Shown here: piece by piece, positions 51,331 to 60,329 of the stretch
Layout: the number at the start of each line of letters is the position of its first letter
How positions within the stretch are numbered: position 1 is the first letter of the stretch
Origin: Paenibacillus sp. JJ-223
GTDB lineage: Bacteria > Bacillota > Bacilli > Paenibacillales > Paenibacillaceae
NCBI RefSeq assembly: GCF_927798175.1
Contig: NZ_CAKMMP010000015.1
Span: forward strand, 1-64,000
Direction of reading: 5' to 3'
DNA: 64,000 bases
The notes under the pieces: model-generated
What the model was told of the DNA's origin: nothing
Database searches by the model: none
The model's input: the letters and a program-made list of their open reading frames with translations, nothing else
Made by a program: the position numbers and the translations under genes

Positions 51331-51846
51331 TTAAGAAGGAACTTTTATGGCTACAACTTTGATCACATACTCGCCAGCAGTGTTGAATTTCAGATTATAC
51401 TTGAAGTCTTGGCCTGGCGTAGAAATCGAAGGGTAAAAATCAGAGAAAATCACCAGATCTCCGATGCCATTCACACTTCCTGTTTCAGCATTTCCAAGGG
51501 AACCTTCAACGTACTCGGCCAGTTCCACGTCACCATTCTGCATGGTTGTACCGTCGGTACGAGTTATGGTGAACTTCAATTCAACGTTTGTATAAACTTG
51601 AGAGGTGATCGCGCGAACGGTTACATTCCTGCTGTCCCCGCTATTAACAGTTTGAGGCGAAAGTGTGTCCAACAATTCATCATCGCCGACCCATTTCAGC
51701 ACAAAGCTAGGTGTCACGGGTTTGACCGTGAATGTGGCCGAAACCGTATTGGACACCTTTTGGGATGAAGCAGCATACGTAGGGGCAGCCATCATTAATA
51801 ATGCCGAGGAAAGCAACAAAACCTTTACAAATCTGGTCGTTTTCAT
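51331..51846 (-). CDS. Small secreted protein, paralogue of downstream gene (surface operon)
   Basis: A 171-residue exported protein with signal peptide MKTTRFVKVLLLSSALLMMA ending PTYA. Mature part SNTVSATFTVKPVTPSFVLK, VNSGDSRNVTVRAITSQVYT, KFTITRTDG and YNLKFNTAGEYVIKVVAIK. The near-repeat of signal peptide and domain pattern shows a tandem duplication with the gene at 50722-51252. The closing motif FN(T/K)AG(E/N)Y.I matches FGEPGTYSVKITAVK at the end of the SLH protein. Located 15 bases after the SLH gene stop, with AAAGGAG before the ATG. Function unknown. Confidence 0.8.
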   Translation of the reverse strand: MKTTRFVKVLLLSSALLMMAAPTYAASSQKVSNTVSATFTVKPVTPSFVLKWVGDDELLDTLSPQTVNSGDSRNVTVRAITSQVYTNVELKFTITRTDGTTMQNGDVELAEYVEGSLGNAETGSVNGIGDLVIFSDFYPSISTPGQDFKYNLKFNTAGEYVIKVVAIKVPS

Positions 51847-51861
51847 TGAATTAACACTCCT

Positions 51862-53742
51862 TTAGTATTCATGATGTTCATGCTTAACGGCAGTAATCTT
51901 CACGCTGTAGGTGCCCGGTTCGCCAAATTCCACTTGAAGGGACAACGTTTCCTTGGAAGTCGTCGGAGAATCGTCTGTTTTGGTAAGCAGCCAGCCGTTC
52001 CCCAGCTTCTCGTACTCATACCCTTCCGCACGAATAAACTTCGCTTGACTGGAAGGTTCGCCGTTCTCATCCGTCCATTGGAACAGGTAGCTTATATGCT
52101 CAACGTTGTTGGCCACTTCAAGGAGAGGCTCCGATGTGAAAGTGATGGTCTTGGCTTCGCCTGGCGTTGTCACAACGATGTTGGAGTTCTCGTTCCCGAT
52201 CGTCAGCTTCAACGGCAGCCTGACATCCAGCTTCAGCTGAGCCTTCTCCGCTACCCCTTCCACCTTGCCCGAAAATACGTATACTCCCGGCACTTTGATG
52301 TGAACCGCACCATCCGTAATTTGCACGCCTTCAGGCGCGGTCCAGGCCACTGTCCGGTTTACCGTCGTGTTGCCGTCCAAACGCACGGACACTTGAGCAG
52401 GAAGCACGTACGCTTTGTCGACCTCTTGTATTTTGTTAATCGTTGGGATTACCGGGGCCGAGGAATTGCTATCGCTCCCGGAACTGCTGCTTCCAGAACT
52501 GCTACTGGTCCCCGATCCGCCGGAAGCAGCGGTTTGCGTTTCCCGGGGTTGTCCATTAATGAGCTGAATTTTGCCCTGGTTAATGCCATAATCCTTGACC
52601 AGGTTCGGCACAAGCCGTTTGTCCGGAACGATAATGTCGTTAATCTCGCCGGTTTCTTTCAACACGATCGAAGATCCGTCAACGGCAGTCTGGCTCACCG
52701 TCAAAGATTGAATTAAAGAATTTCCTGTCAAGCTCAGCTGGGAAGCCGTGGCAAGCTCCAGTTGATTCGACGTCACGTCGTGCAGCTCCAATGACGTTTT
52801 AGGTGCTCCGCCGGCGACGATTTTGCCGGCAACGGTCAAATGCTGGAGCTTGATGTGGTCTCCCAAAATCGTGATATTGCCGGAAACGCGGAGACCGCCG
52901 CCATCGAGGGTCAAATTGCTTTTGGAGGCAGGCACGGTCAAATCCACGATCTCCTGAATCTTGAAACCGGAGGTCAGCTTTACCTTTAATGTCGAACCGG
53001 AAAGCAGCTCTGTGTTGCCTGCGGTAAAGAGTGCCTTCATGTCATCCGTCACCGGATATTGGAAGGCACCGATGCGAACGATGCTTTCGTTTACGAACGT
53101 CAGCTCCAATTCACGGTTTTGCGGTTCCTGAAGGGCATCCATCAAACGAGTCAAAAAGACCGCGATTTCTTGCCGTTCCGTCGGTTTGTTCAAATCCAGC
53201 TTGCGGCCGTCCCCTTGCAGCAACCCAAGCTCCAGAGACGTTTCAATGCTTTGTTTACGCTCGGGAGAGCTTACTTCACCTTCAGGCAGCGCAGTCTTTC
53301 CTTCTCCCCTCGCTCCGGTTGCTTGGACAAAAATCGACAGCAGCTCTTCCCGGGTAACGACGTCCGTAGGACGAAAAGGCTCATCGGGACGCCCCATCAA
53401 TCCCTGGTTCAGCACACGCTGAATGCTGTCGGCAGACCAACTGGACGGACGAACGTCCGAAGGCAATGTTACCGACGATGCACTCGCTGGAAGCTGCAGC
53501 GCGCGCACAAGCAGTTCGGCCACTTCCTGGCGGGTAATCGGTTTGCGCGGTTTGTACGTTCCGTCATCGTATCCGTGGGTAATGCCTTTTTCATTCAAAT
53601 AGGCAATCGAATCCAATGACCAATTGGATGCCTGATGGATGTCGGAAAAGAGCAGATCCGACGCTTGCGCGGAAGCAAAAGGCGCCTGAAGCTGACTGAG
53701 CAGGGTGACGCTGAGCGTCGTACGCAGAAGCCACTTGTTCAC
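51862..53742 (-). CDS. S-layer-homology domain protein with adhesin-like C-terminal module
   Basis: A 626-residue surface protein. Signal peptide about 1-27; three SLH domains (about 30-215: FSDIHQASNWSLDSIAYLNE KGITHGYDDGTYKPRKPITR, then repeats with RPTDVVTREEL and NKPTERQEIAVFLTRL) that bind pyruvylated secondary wall polymer. A parallel-beta-like region follows (about 225-410; LTLDGGGLRVSGNITILGDH), then a Ser/Gly linker (about 417-440), an Ig-like domain (about 445-520) and a C-terminal module (about 520-626) shared with the two small proteins downstream. The start is GTG with AAGGGAG upstream. It is the operon's first gene and the wall anchor of the set. Confidence 0.9.
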   Translation of the reverse strand: MNKWLLRTTLSVTLLSQLQAPFASAQASDLLFSDIHQASNWSLDSIAYLNEKGITHGYDDGTYKPRKPITRQEVAELLVRALQLPASASSVTLPSDVRPSSWSADSIQRVLNQGLMGRPDEPFRPTDVVTREELLSIFVQATGARGEGKTALPEGEVSSPERKQSIETSLELGLLQGDGRKLDLNKPTERQEIAVFLTRLMDALQEPQNRELELTFVNESIVRIGAFQYPVTDDMKALFTAGNTELLSGSTLKVKLTSGFKIQEIVDLTVPASKSNLTLDGGGLRVSGNITILGDHIKLQHLTVAGKIVAGGAPKTSLELHDVTSNQLELATASQLSLTGNSLIQSLTVSQTAVDGSSIVLKETGEINDIIVPDKRLVPNLVKDYGINQGKIQLINGQPRETQTAASGGSGTSSSSGSSSSGSDSNSSAPVIPTINKIQEVDKAYVLPAQVSVRLDGNTTVNRTVAWTAPEGVQITDGAVHIKVPGVYVFSGKVEGVAEKAQLKLDVRLPLKLTIGNENSNIVVTTPGEAKTITFTSEPLLEVANNVEHISYLFQWTDENGEPSSQAKFIRAEGYEYEKLGNGWLLTKTDDSPTTSKETLSLQVEFGEPGTYSVKITAVKHEHHEY

Positions 53743-53911
53743 AAATATTGTCTCCCTTCGACAACAGATCGGAGGTTCATGAAGGTCATTCCTACTATTC
53801 AGCAGGATGACAGATCAATGAAAACACTACCTTAGTCCTGAATTTTATTAGTTCAATAACCCCACTTTAACAAACCCGCTCTAAACAAATTCCAAACATG
53901 CGTAAAAACGC

Positions 53912-53953
53912 AAAAAAGTTCACATGTAACCCTCGAAGGATCCATGTGAACTT
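53912..53953. terminator. Terminator after the 83-residue gene
   Basis: AAGTTCACATG/CATGTGAACTT 11-bp stem followed by TTTTTT on the minus strand. Confidence 0.85.
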
Positions 53954-54014
53954 CTCATGATCGTGTACAAAAAACATGGCAGCTGCAAGGAAGTGATCGC
54001 CCTGCCGCAAAGAA

Positions 54015-54266
54015 TCAGGACTCAAACGTCGTTCGATCGGGAAAATTCCCGCCTTCCCTAAACAAATACCGAACCAGCCGCTGCGCTGCCCGATTGAAAT
54101 AAAAGCTTGAATTGACGCCCTCGACCCGGACCGGCTCCAATTCCTTGACGCTTTCTTTGATCTTATTCATTTCGATAAGTCCCATCTTGCGCTCATCCGG
54201 CCCGAATCGATAAATAACCTTCTCATCGTCCTCCGCCTGTTTGACCAGCAGAATCATGGATGCCAT
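54015..54266 (-). CDS. Small conserved-looking protein, unknown function
   Basis: An 83-residue soluble alpha/beta protein: ASMILLVKQAEDDEKVIYRF, GPDERKMGLIEMNKIKESVK, and a basic Tyr/Phe-rich C-terminus NSSFYFNRAAQRLVRYLF. No signal peptide, membrane helix or known motif. GGGGG lies about 9 bases before the ATG, and a good terminator follows the stop, so it is probably a real single gene. No family recognised. Confidence 0.65.
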   Translation of the reverse strand: MASMILLVKQAEDDEKVIYRFGPDERKMGLIEMNKIKESVKELEPVRVEGVNSSFYFNRAAQRLVRYLFREGGNFPDRTTFES

Positions 54267-54504
54267 GCAGGTTACCCCCTATCGTTACTAACTGAGATTT
54301 CAATAAAAACATGCTTATTATCATTATCTCCCAGATCAGGGGGTAATCATATAGGGCTTTGGTTCGTTTGGGTATCCGGAATATCCCGGTCTCGCCTTTC
54401 TACAACCGGACCAACGTCCCTATGATTGGATGGCGATCCGTTCTCTGGAACGGTTTCCTTATAAACAATCGCTCAACATGAATCCATTCATCCTGCCGTC
54501 CGCC

Positions 54505-55029
54505 TTAAGAAATCAACCACGAATAACGGCTGCGATGGGTGTACACCTCCTCGGCATGAACAATCGCGGGAATGACATCTCCCCCTTTGTACAAAATCCG
54601 GTCCGCAAGCCTCTCTACGGGAACATGGTACGAAATTCGCAGCGCTCGGATCAGCATCGGTTCCAATAGCGCAACAAAGCAATTCAAACGGTGAAATTCC
54701 GCAAACTGTACGGCGGCCGACAACAGTTCGGCAACATAAGGCCCGCGGTGCGAGGATAATACGGCCAGCTTGTCAATTTCGGCAACCGCCCCGGAACCAT
54801 TGGCGATCAGCGGATGATCTTGGAAATCACATATTTCATTGATATAACTTTCTCGGGAAAAGGGCTTGATTTCCGCCGTCCCGACGTAGCGTCCCTCCTC
54901 CGTGATGACAACATATCTTTCCAGAAATTGTTTCGAGTATTCCAGTTCATACCCTTTCTCGGCCCAAACCGTAGTCCAGATCCCATTAAACATGACCAGT
55001 TCCAACTCGTTTTCCACCACTTTGAACAT
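54505..55029 (-). CDS. GNAT/LuxI-fold acyltransferase-like protein (FeeM-like)
   Basis: A 174-residue protein whose C-terminal half follows the N-acyl amino acid synthase / acyl-homoserine lactone synthase fold: EIDKLAVLSSHRGPYVAELL SAAVQFAEFHRLNCFVALLE PMLIRALRISYHVPVERLAD, then ILYKGGDVIPAIVHAEEVY. The order 'R-G..ELL..A..A...' , 'P.L.RAL....(V)P.E.L' , 'GG..IPA' is that of FeeM/LuxI-type enzymes. The N-terminal half (FERYVVITEEGRYVGTAEIK) fits the GNAT beta-sheet. Acyl donor and acceptor are unknown, and a regulator role is possible. GAGGAAGGG precedes the ATG. Monocistronic. Confidence 0.6.
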   Translation of the reverse strand: MFKVVENELELVMFNGIWTTVWAEKGYELEYSKQFLERYVVITEEGRYVGTAEIKPFSRESYINEICDFQDHPLIANGSGAVAEIDKLAVLSSHRGPYVAELLSAAVQFAEFHRLNCFVALLEPMLIRALRISYHVPVERLADRILYKGGDVIPAIVHAEEVYTHRSRYSWLIS

Positions 55030-55164
55030 CGTTTTCCCTTCCTCTCTCGCGCCAAATCAACGAATATAACCAGGTTTATCCGACGATGAAGACCTTTGAA
55101 CAACGGGAATCAATCTCAAAAAAACAGTGATTATCAAACAGCATTCCGGAAAATCATCACATGA

Positions 55165-55208
55165 AGAAAAAGGCAAGCTTGCAAGGCCCCTTTCCCATAA
55201 ACTTGCCT
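55165..55208 (-). terminator. Terminator after Pnkp
   Basis: GGCAAG/CTTGCC outer stem (55172-55177 with 55202-55207), followed by TTTTTC on the minus strand. Confidence 0.7.
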
Positions 55209-55215
55209 GCATCCG

Positions 55216-57915
55216 CTACAATCGCGGATCGATCCGCTCGGATTCGAGCGCCAGCGCTGCCAATATACACTCGTGAATGCGTTCTACAGGCTCACGGCGA
55301 ACAAAGCGGTCGATCGCTTCCATGCCCAGCGCACTTTCCATCAGCGCATGACGCTCCTTTCTGGACGTTCTTCGTTTGCGAAGACGTTCCAGATTCTCGG
55401 GGGCCAGGTAATCCATGCCATAGATGATGTGCAGGTATGAACGCCCCCTTACTTTGATCGCAGGCTGGAGCATTTTGTCGCCGTTCCACGCACGGAACCT
55501 GTCCGGCTTGATCACGATTCCCTCATGCCCCTCTGCCGTCATTTCCTCCCACCAGCGGACAGCTTCCTCTTCCTCGGCTTCGTTCGTAATGACGCGATAC
55601 TCCGTCTCTCCGATCAGCGAAGACATTCCGGCCAGTTCGCGTCCCTGCTCCATATGCCACTCGTGCGACTTGTCCCAGAACGTTCCGGTGCTATGCGCTA
55701 ACACATGAAATGGAGCTATTGCAATATCGTTTAGACCCTGCACGTCCCAACAGTATTTCTGGAACACGTCACGGAACAGCCCCGCATTTTCGCGTTTTCT
55801 CTCCGTTTCCCGGAGCCAGTCTTCCACATGCCGGCCGGCAGCCAGCGCTTTGCCCAACTGATCCAGCAATACGTCCCGATCCATCATCGCCGCCTCGGCC
55901 ACATGGGCATACTGGGACGAAATTAACTCACGCGCTTTCAGGTTCCATGGCACGATTTCGGCATCCAGCAGCACAAACTCGGTGGAATGCCGTTCAAAGT
56001 AACCGTTCGCCCGAAGATCCGCATGCAATCGGGACAGCACCTCGCGTTCCGTCTCCGGGTCGAAGAACGATCTGCCTGACCTCGTCACGATATTGCCCAG
56101 CATCGGCCTTCCCACCCATTGCAGCCCTGCCGCTTCATCCCGGAATAGAAGGAGCACTGCCCGGCTGCCCATATGTTTTTTCTCGGCTACCATGCGGGTC
56201 ACTCCCTGTGCCCGGTAATACTGAAATGCGTCGCGTGGATGCTCCAGATACCCATCGACGGAGCAGGTTCCGGGCGGCGGGCTCATCGTAGGCGGCACAT
56301 ACACCAATTCTTCGAGCGGTACGGTAAAATGCGAGAACGTATCGATCGCGGCTCTCGCCTGCTCCCCGTTAATGGAGACATTCATCCGCGAGCCCGTCTG
56401 AACCGCGAAGCCTTCCGTGAACTTGCGCAGATTCGGCGCGGTGAACCGCCGCCGTTCCCAGCGCCGCAGCGGGCTGTCCGGGTCCCCCGCGTAATCCTGC
56501 CGCGCGGGAACGCTGACGGCTTGCCGCTCAGGCATCCTCCATGCGGTCAGCATGCCGCCGAATACCACGCCCTGATCGATGTTCACCGTATCGTTCACGA
56601 TGGTGGGGTAAGGCCTCGGATCATGACCCCACACGATGCACTCGCCGGATTTGTGGTCCACGTACCAATCCTTGCGCACCGGCCGACCCGCAGCGTCCGT
56701 ACCCTCCACGTCGCCGTACCGGCAGTAATCCTGGATGCGTGCCGACTGTTTGCCGATAAAGTGATCCCGAATGCCTGCGTGAGCAACAACCACTTGCCTG
56801 ATGCCGTTTCGAGTGAATACGAGATGCGAGGGAGCCTCCTGCAAAAAATGCTTCAATGCGTCTTTGAATTGGCGAGCCGCTTCTTCGCCGCGCTCTTCTT
56901 CAAACCGACGCAATTCCTGCTCGACCAATTCGTCGCCATGGCCAAGCGTGACGTTGCGCCCATCCAGATAACGCGCGATCTTCCAGCCATGGTTGCTGTC
57001 CACCATGTAAGCAAGTCCTGCGGCACAGTGTCGGTGCCAGAACATCAGGCTGGCAAGAGACTTTGGTCCACGACTCGTAACATCGCCTACCGAGACCAGC
57101 TTGCGGCCTTCCGGATGGCGAAACAGCCCATCCCCGTCGCGATTTACATAACCAAGCTTTTCGATCAGCTCCATCATTTCGTCGTAACAGCCGTGGATGT
57201 CGCCAATGATATCGATTCCTGTGCCGATGTCGACCATCAACGGGTTCTCTCCCCGGACAAACGCAATATCGTCCGGCTGCTTCAAGACATACACCGCATC
57301 AAAGCCGTCTTCGCGAACTCCGCGCTGCGTGCGTTTGAATTGCTGCACCTGCTGCTTGACCCGTTGGCGTCCGCGCGGATGTTCCCTTCCGGCATCACGC
57401 GCCAGCAATTCCTGTTCCGGAATGTCCAGCACAACGGCAATAACCGGCACATGCGCCTTGCGGGCAATATCCACCAAGCGTTGACGGTCCTCCGGATACA
57501 GATGCGTGGCATCGATCCACGTCAGCTTGTTCAAACGGCAGCGCATGCCGACAAGCGACTCCAGTGCTTCAAACGCCTTCGCCGATACTTGCTGATATTC
57601 CGCATAAATGACGTCGGCTTCACTGCGCGGACGGTTCCGCCAATCCACGTATTCGTCGTCTCCGATCAGCATGCGGAACTGGTCGGAAGATACCGCCTCG
57701 GTAGACAGAAGGGCACCTTCGGCAACGAGCCGCCGCAGCAGCGTCGTTTTGCCGCTGCCCGATGGCCCGACCAGCACGACGATGCCCGCATGCGGCATGC
57801 GAACCACGCGGTGATGTGCCCTACCCACTGATTTTGCGTCAGCTTGATCCTTGTTTGTATCTTTGCCTGTCCCTCTTTCCTTCTTCAGGACATCTGTGTT
57901 CCGATCCTCTTTCAT
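55216..57915 (-). CDS. pnkp: Polynucleotide kinase-phosphatase-ligase Pnkp (RNA repair)
   Basis: An 899-residue trifunctional RNA end-healing and sealing enzyme. The 5' kinase has P-loop GPSGSGKT (50-57) and the lid-like RDAGREHPRGRQRVKQQVQQ. The metallophosphatase (about 235-480) has GDIHGCYDEM, VGDVTSRGP, SNHGWK and VVAHAGIR; Asp and Arg of the GDxxxRG core are kept while the usual inner Asp is Ser. The ligase-type nucleotidyltransferase lies around 575-880, with the adenylated Lys in EKKHMGSRAVLL (about 580) and EGIVIKP as motif IV. Pnkp needs Hen1's N-terminal domain to seal; Hen1 is directly upstream with a 4-base ATGA overlap. AAAGGAG precedes the ATG. Confidence 0.95.
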   Translation of the reverse strand: MKEDRNTDVLKKERGTGKDTNKDQADAKSVGRAHHRVVRMPHAGIVVLVGPSGSGKTTLLRRLVAEGALLSTEAVSSDQFRMLIGDDEYVDWRNRPRSEADVIYAEYQQVSAKAFEALESLVGMRCRLNKLTWIDATHLYPEDRQRLVDIARKAHVPVIAVVLDIPEQELLARDAGREHPRGRQRVKQQVQQFKRTQRGVREDGFDAVYVLKQPDDIAFVRGENPLMVDIGTGIDIIGDIHGCYDEMMELIEKLGYVNRDGDGLFRHPEGRKLVSVGDVTSRGPKSLASLMFWHRHCAAGLAYMVDSNHGWKIARYLDGRNVTLGHGDELVEQELRRFEEERGEEAARQFKDALKHFLQEAPSHLVFTRNGIRQVVVAHAGIRDHFIGKQSARIQDYCRYGDVEGTDAAGRPVRKDWYVDHKSGECIVWGHDPRPYPTIVNDTVNIDQGVVFGGMLTAWRMPERQAVSVPARQDYAGDPDSPLRRWERRRFTAPNLRKFTEGFAVQTGSRMNVSINGEQARAAIDTFSHFTVPLEELVYVPPTMSPPPGTCSVDGYLEHPRDAFQYYRAQGVTRMVAEKKHMGSRAVLLLFRDEAAGLQWVGRPMLGNIVTRSGRSFFDPETEREVLSRLHADLRANGYFERHSTEFVLLDAEIVPWNLKARELISSQYAHVAEAAMMDRDVLLDQLGKALAAGRHVEDWLRETERKRENAGLFRDVFQKYCWDVQGLNDIAIAPFHVLAHSTGTFWDKSHEWHMEQGRELAGMSSLIGETEYRVITNEAEEEEAVRWWEEMTAEGHEGIVIKPDRFRAWNGDKMLQPAIKVRGRSYLHIIYGMDYLAPENLERLRKRRTSRKERHALMESALGMEAIDRFVRREPVERIHECILAALALESERIDPRL

Positions 57916-59333
57916 GCGTTCCGCTCCTTTCCTTGCGTGAAGATCACCAACTGTGTCGGTTGCCCGAAACCGGCTGCTTCTTCCCCGATTCCCCGGATGT
58001 CGTAGGTGTAGCCGCTATGCTGCGTCCATGCCTTGCAGCGTTCGGCCAGTTCAGCCCGGCTCCACTCGAATCGGTGATCGTGATGCCGCATGCTCCCCTG
58101 CTCCATTTCGTAGACAGCGTTATACTCTCGATTCGGCGTTGTTACGATAAGCGCTTTAGGCCGATAATCATGCAAGAGCATCTCCATGATGCCGCTAAGG
58201 CGATACTCCTCGACATGCTCGATGACTTCACACAATATCATGACGTCCTGGTCTTGCAGTTGTTCGTCAAAATAAAACAGGGATCCAATCACGGCCTCCG
58301 GCAAAGCGACGACATCCCTGCGCTCCTCCAGCTTCGCAAAGCGTTCCATGGCTCGCAGGCGGGACTGTCCGGAAGGTTCCACGGCCAGAATGGATTCCAC
58401 GCCGGCCATATAGGCCAGCCGCGCAGACAGCTTGCCTTCCCCGGCACCCATGTCCACGATGCGCTTGCGTGCCGGAAGCTCGGCCACCATATCGACAATC
58501 GTCCGGTATCGCAGCTCGTTCAAGCGAACGGGCCGCTCTTGGGGTGATTCCATGTCCGGGCTTTCCATGTCTGGGCCTTCCTCCTCCTGCTCTACTGCAC
58601 GCACTGCCGAAATTGGCCCGGCAACTCGTTCATACTGCCGGATCAGATCGGTGAACCTCAACGTGCGGCGCACGATCAGTTCCTTCAACGGATGTTCGTC
58701 CAACCACCCGCTGCCGTATCGTCTCAGCTTATCGATTTCGTCCTCTCCGATGAAATAGTGCTTGTAATCGTCCAACACCGGGATCAGTACGAACAACTGG
58801 CGCAGGGCATTCTGTACCGTCGCTTTCCCGCGCAGGGAAATGCGGCGCACCGTGCTTCTTTTTTTCAACTCGAACGCATAGGATAACTCGCCGCGCTCCA
58901 CGGACACCTCATACCCGACATGGGAAAACAAGGCTTCCACCACGTTATCCGGCAGATCCGAGGCAACCGGGCCAAAGGTCAGCTCCAGGTCAAACGGATG
59001 CTCCACCCACTGCAGATAAGGCTCCTTCGGTTTGCCGTTTAATGCAGTTCCGAGTGCAGAGCGAATGTAGGAGCAAAACAAGCTGCTCGTCACAAACTCC
59101 CGGTCATTGATATATTGCGTGATATCGTAGCCTTCCGGCGTGCCTTTAACCAAATCCACCGGGTCCGGCTCGGCATGAATCAACACTTCTGTATCGTTTT
59201 CTTCGTCCCTGGTATACACCATTCTGACGCGAACGCCTTTGTCCGTCCGATCATAGACGTTCTGCGGATGTTTGGCGAGCAAATGCGAAACGGCACCCGC
59301 GCCGTCTCCGCTAGCCCTGATCATGAGATGCAT
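57912..59333 (-). CDS. hen1: Hen1 3'-terminal RNA ribose 2'-O-methyltransferase
   Basis: A 473-residue partner of Pnkp. The N-terminal domain (about 1-245) is the ligase-activating module, and an acidic linker (about 250-270) contains a duplicated PDMES. The methyltransferase has the SAM motif IVDMGAGEGKLSARL (about 290-305), the metal site CEVIEHVE (Glu..Glu-His, about 365) and HHDHRFEWSRAEL with the third ligand His (about 420). It 2'-O-methylates the 3' end of the broken RNA before sealing so that the repaired site resists the same ribotoxin. ATG 59333 has GGAGG 9 bases upstream. Middle gene of the operon. Confidence 0.95.
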   Translation of the reverse strand: MHLMIRASGDGAGAVSHLLAKHPQNVYDRTDKGVRVRMVYTRDEENDTEVLIHAEPDPVDLVKGTPEGYDITQYINDREFVTSSLFCSYIRSALGTALNGKPKEPYLQWVEHPFDLELTFGPVASDLPDNVVEALFSHVGYEVSVERGELSYAFELKKRSTVRRISLRGKATVQNALRQLFVLIPVLDDYKHYFIGEDEIDKLRRYGSGWLDEHPLKELIVRRTLRFTDLIRQYERVAGPISAVRAVEQEEEGPDMESPDMESPQERPVRLNELRYRTIVDMVAELPARKRIVDMGAGEGKLSARLAYMAGVESILAVEPSGQSRLRAMERFAKLEERRDVVALPEAVIGSLFYFDEQLQDQDVMILCEVIEHVEEYRLSGIMEMLLHDYRPKALIVTTPNREYNAVYEMEQGSMRHHDHRFEWSRAELAERCKAWTQHSGYTYDIRGIGEEAAGFGQPTQLVIFTQGKERNA

Positions 59334-59375
59334 TCAAATTGGCCTCCTTGCCATAAATTGATATACCACTCGAAT

Positions 59376-60182
59376 TTACTCCGATGCTGCCCATACCTCA
59401 TCCAGCGCGGCACGGAAGATGCGATCCAGCTCGGCCACATCGACGACCGTTTCATGGGCCATGGCGGCTGCACGCTGTTCATACCACGCGATCCGTTCCT
59501 TCAGAAAGGAGTGAATGGCCGGCAGCTGGGGTTCCAGATCAAGTTCGTCGCCGGATTTCTTTCGCCGCAACAACTCTGTAATTTCGGAGTATAAAAGCGT
59601 GTCTGCCGGAATCAACTCTTCTACGAGCTGCCCAAATTCCATCGGCGGCATCGTATTGTGGCGTTCGATCCAACCGCAGGCCAGCAATGGCCGCAGCACG
59701 TAAAAATACTTTTTGATCTTGACGCGTTCGCCCTGCAAGTAATCGCGAAAATTCCCTTTGGCCATGTTCAGGTAATGGTACATGCATGACTTTGGCGAAA
59801 AGGTAAGCGGCGACAACCCACGAATACGTTCGGCTACGCTATACCGTTCATCGTATTGGATCGGGGATTGCAGCCATTCCAGCAGCGGCGGGTTTGACTT
59901 GCGGAACAGTTTCAACGCTTTGCGCAAATCCCAGCCATTGATGTCGAGCTGATCGCTGATCGGAACTTCGATCACATCTCTTTGTTCTTCGATAGAGAGA
60001 TACCATTCCAAAGGCCTAACGTATAAGAAACGCACATCGTAGTCGCTGTCCTGCGAGGGAAAACCCCATGCACGACTGCCTGATTCGCAAGCATAGATGA
60101 TTTTCACCTGCTCGTCCCGTTCGATTCGCTCCAGTTCCTGCCGTATCGTGTGTTTCATCTCATCTTGAATGTTCATGTTCAT
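59376..60182 (-). CDS. Nucleotidyltransferase-domain protein, first gene of the RNA repair operon
   Basis: A 268-residue protein of the DNA-polymerase-beta-like nucleotidyltransferase superfamily (YcgL-like/MJ1435-type). The active site reads ACESGSRAWGFPSQDSDYDV RFLYVRP: GSRAWG with two Asp spaced D-S-D-Y-D. LSPLTFSPKSCMYHYLNMAK and IKKYFYVLRPLLACGWIERH belong to the helical C-terminal part. Linked nucleotidyltransferases occur beside Pnkp/Hen1 and Rtc RNA repair genes, so an RNA or tRNA end-modifying role is likely. The ATG at 60182 has AAGGAG 9 bases upstream; the longer start at 60206 does not. Confidence 0.87.
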   Translation of the reverse strand: MNMNIQDEMKHTIRQELERIERDEQVKIIYACESGSRAWGFPSQDSDYDVRFLYVRPLEWYLSIEEQRDVIEVPISDQLDINGWDLRKALKLFRKSNPPLLEWLQSPIQYDERYSVAERIRGLSPLTFSPKSCMYHYLNMAKGNFRDYLQGERVKIKKYFYVLRPLLACGWIERHNTMPPMEFGQLVEELIPADTLLYSEITELLRRKKSGDELDLEPQLPAIHSFLKERIAWYEQRAAAMAHETVVDVAELDRIFRAALDEVWAASE

Positions 60183-60204
60183 CTTGTTCAACTCCTTCCG
60201 CACC

Positions 60205-60249
60205 ATGGTTCGTGCTTCAATGGTTCGTGCTTCAATGGTTCATCGTTCA
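60205..60249. repeat. 15-bp tandem repeat in the RNA repair operon leader
   Basis: Two perfect copies of ATGGTTCGTGCTTCA and a third with mismatches (ATGGTTCATCGTTCA), just upstream of the nucleotidyltransferase ribosome site. It could be a slippage-prone leader segment. Confidence 0.85.
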
Positions 60250-60329
60250 CTGGCTCTTCCTCTTCATTATGCCTCGCGTGCGCGTGAGGGAACATGGCGA
60301 AAGTATGGCGAGATGTCCGTTAAATGCAT

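Noticed and set aside
56173..57831. 552-codon plus-strand frame inside pnkp
   Set aside because: Antisense shadow of Pnkp; all Pnkp motifs are intact on the minus strand.
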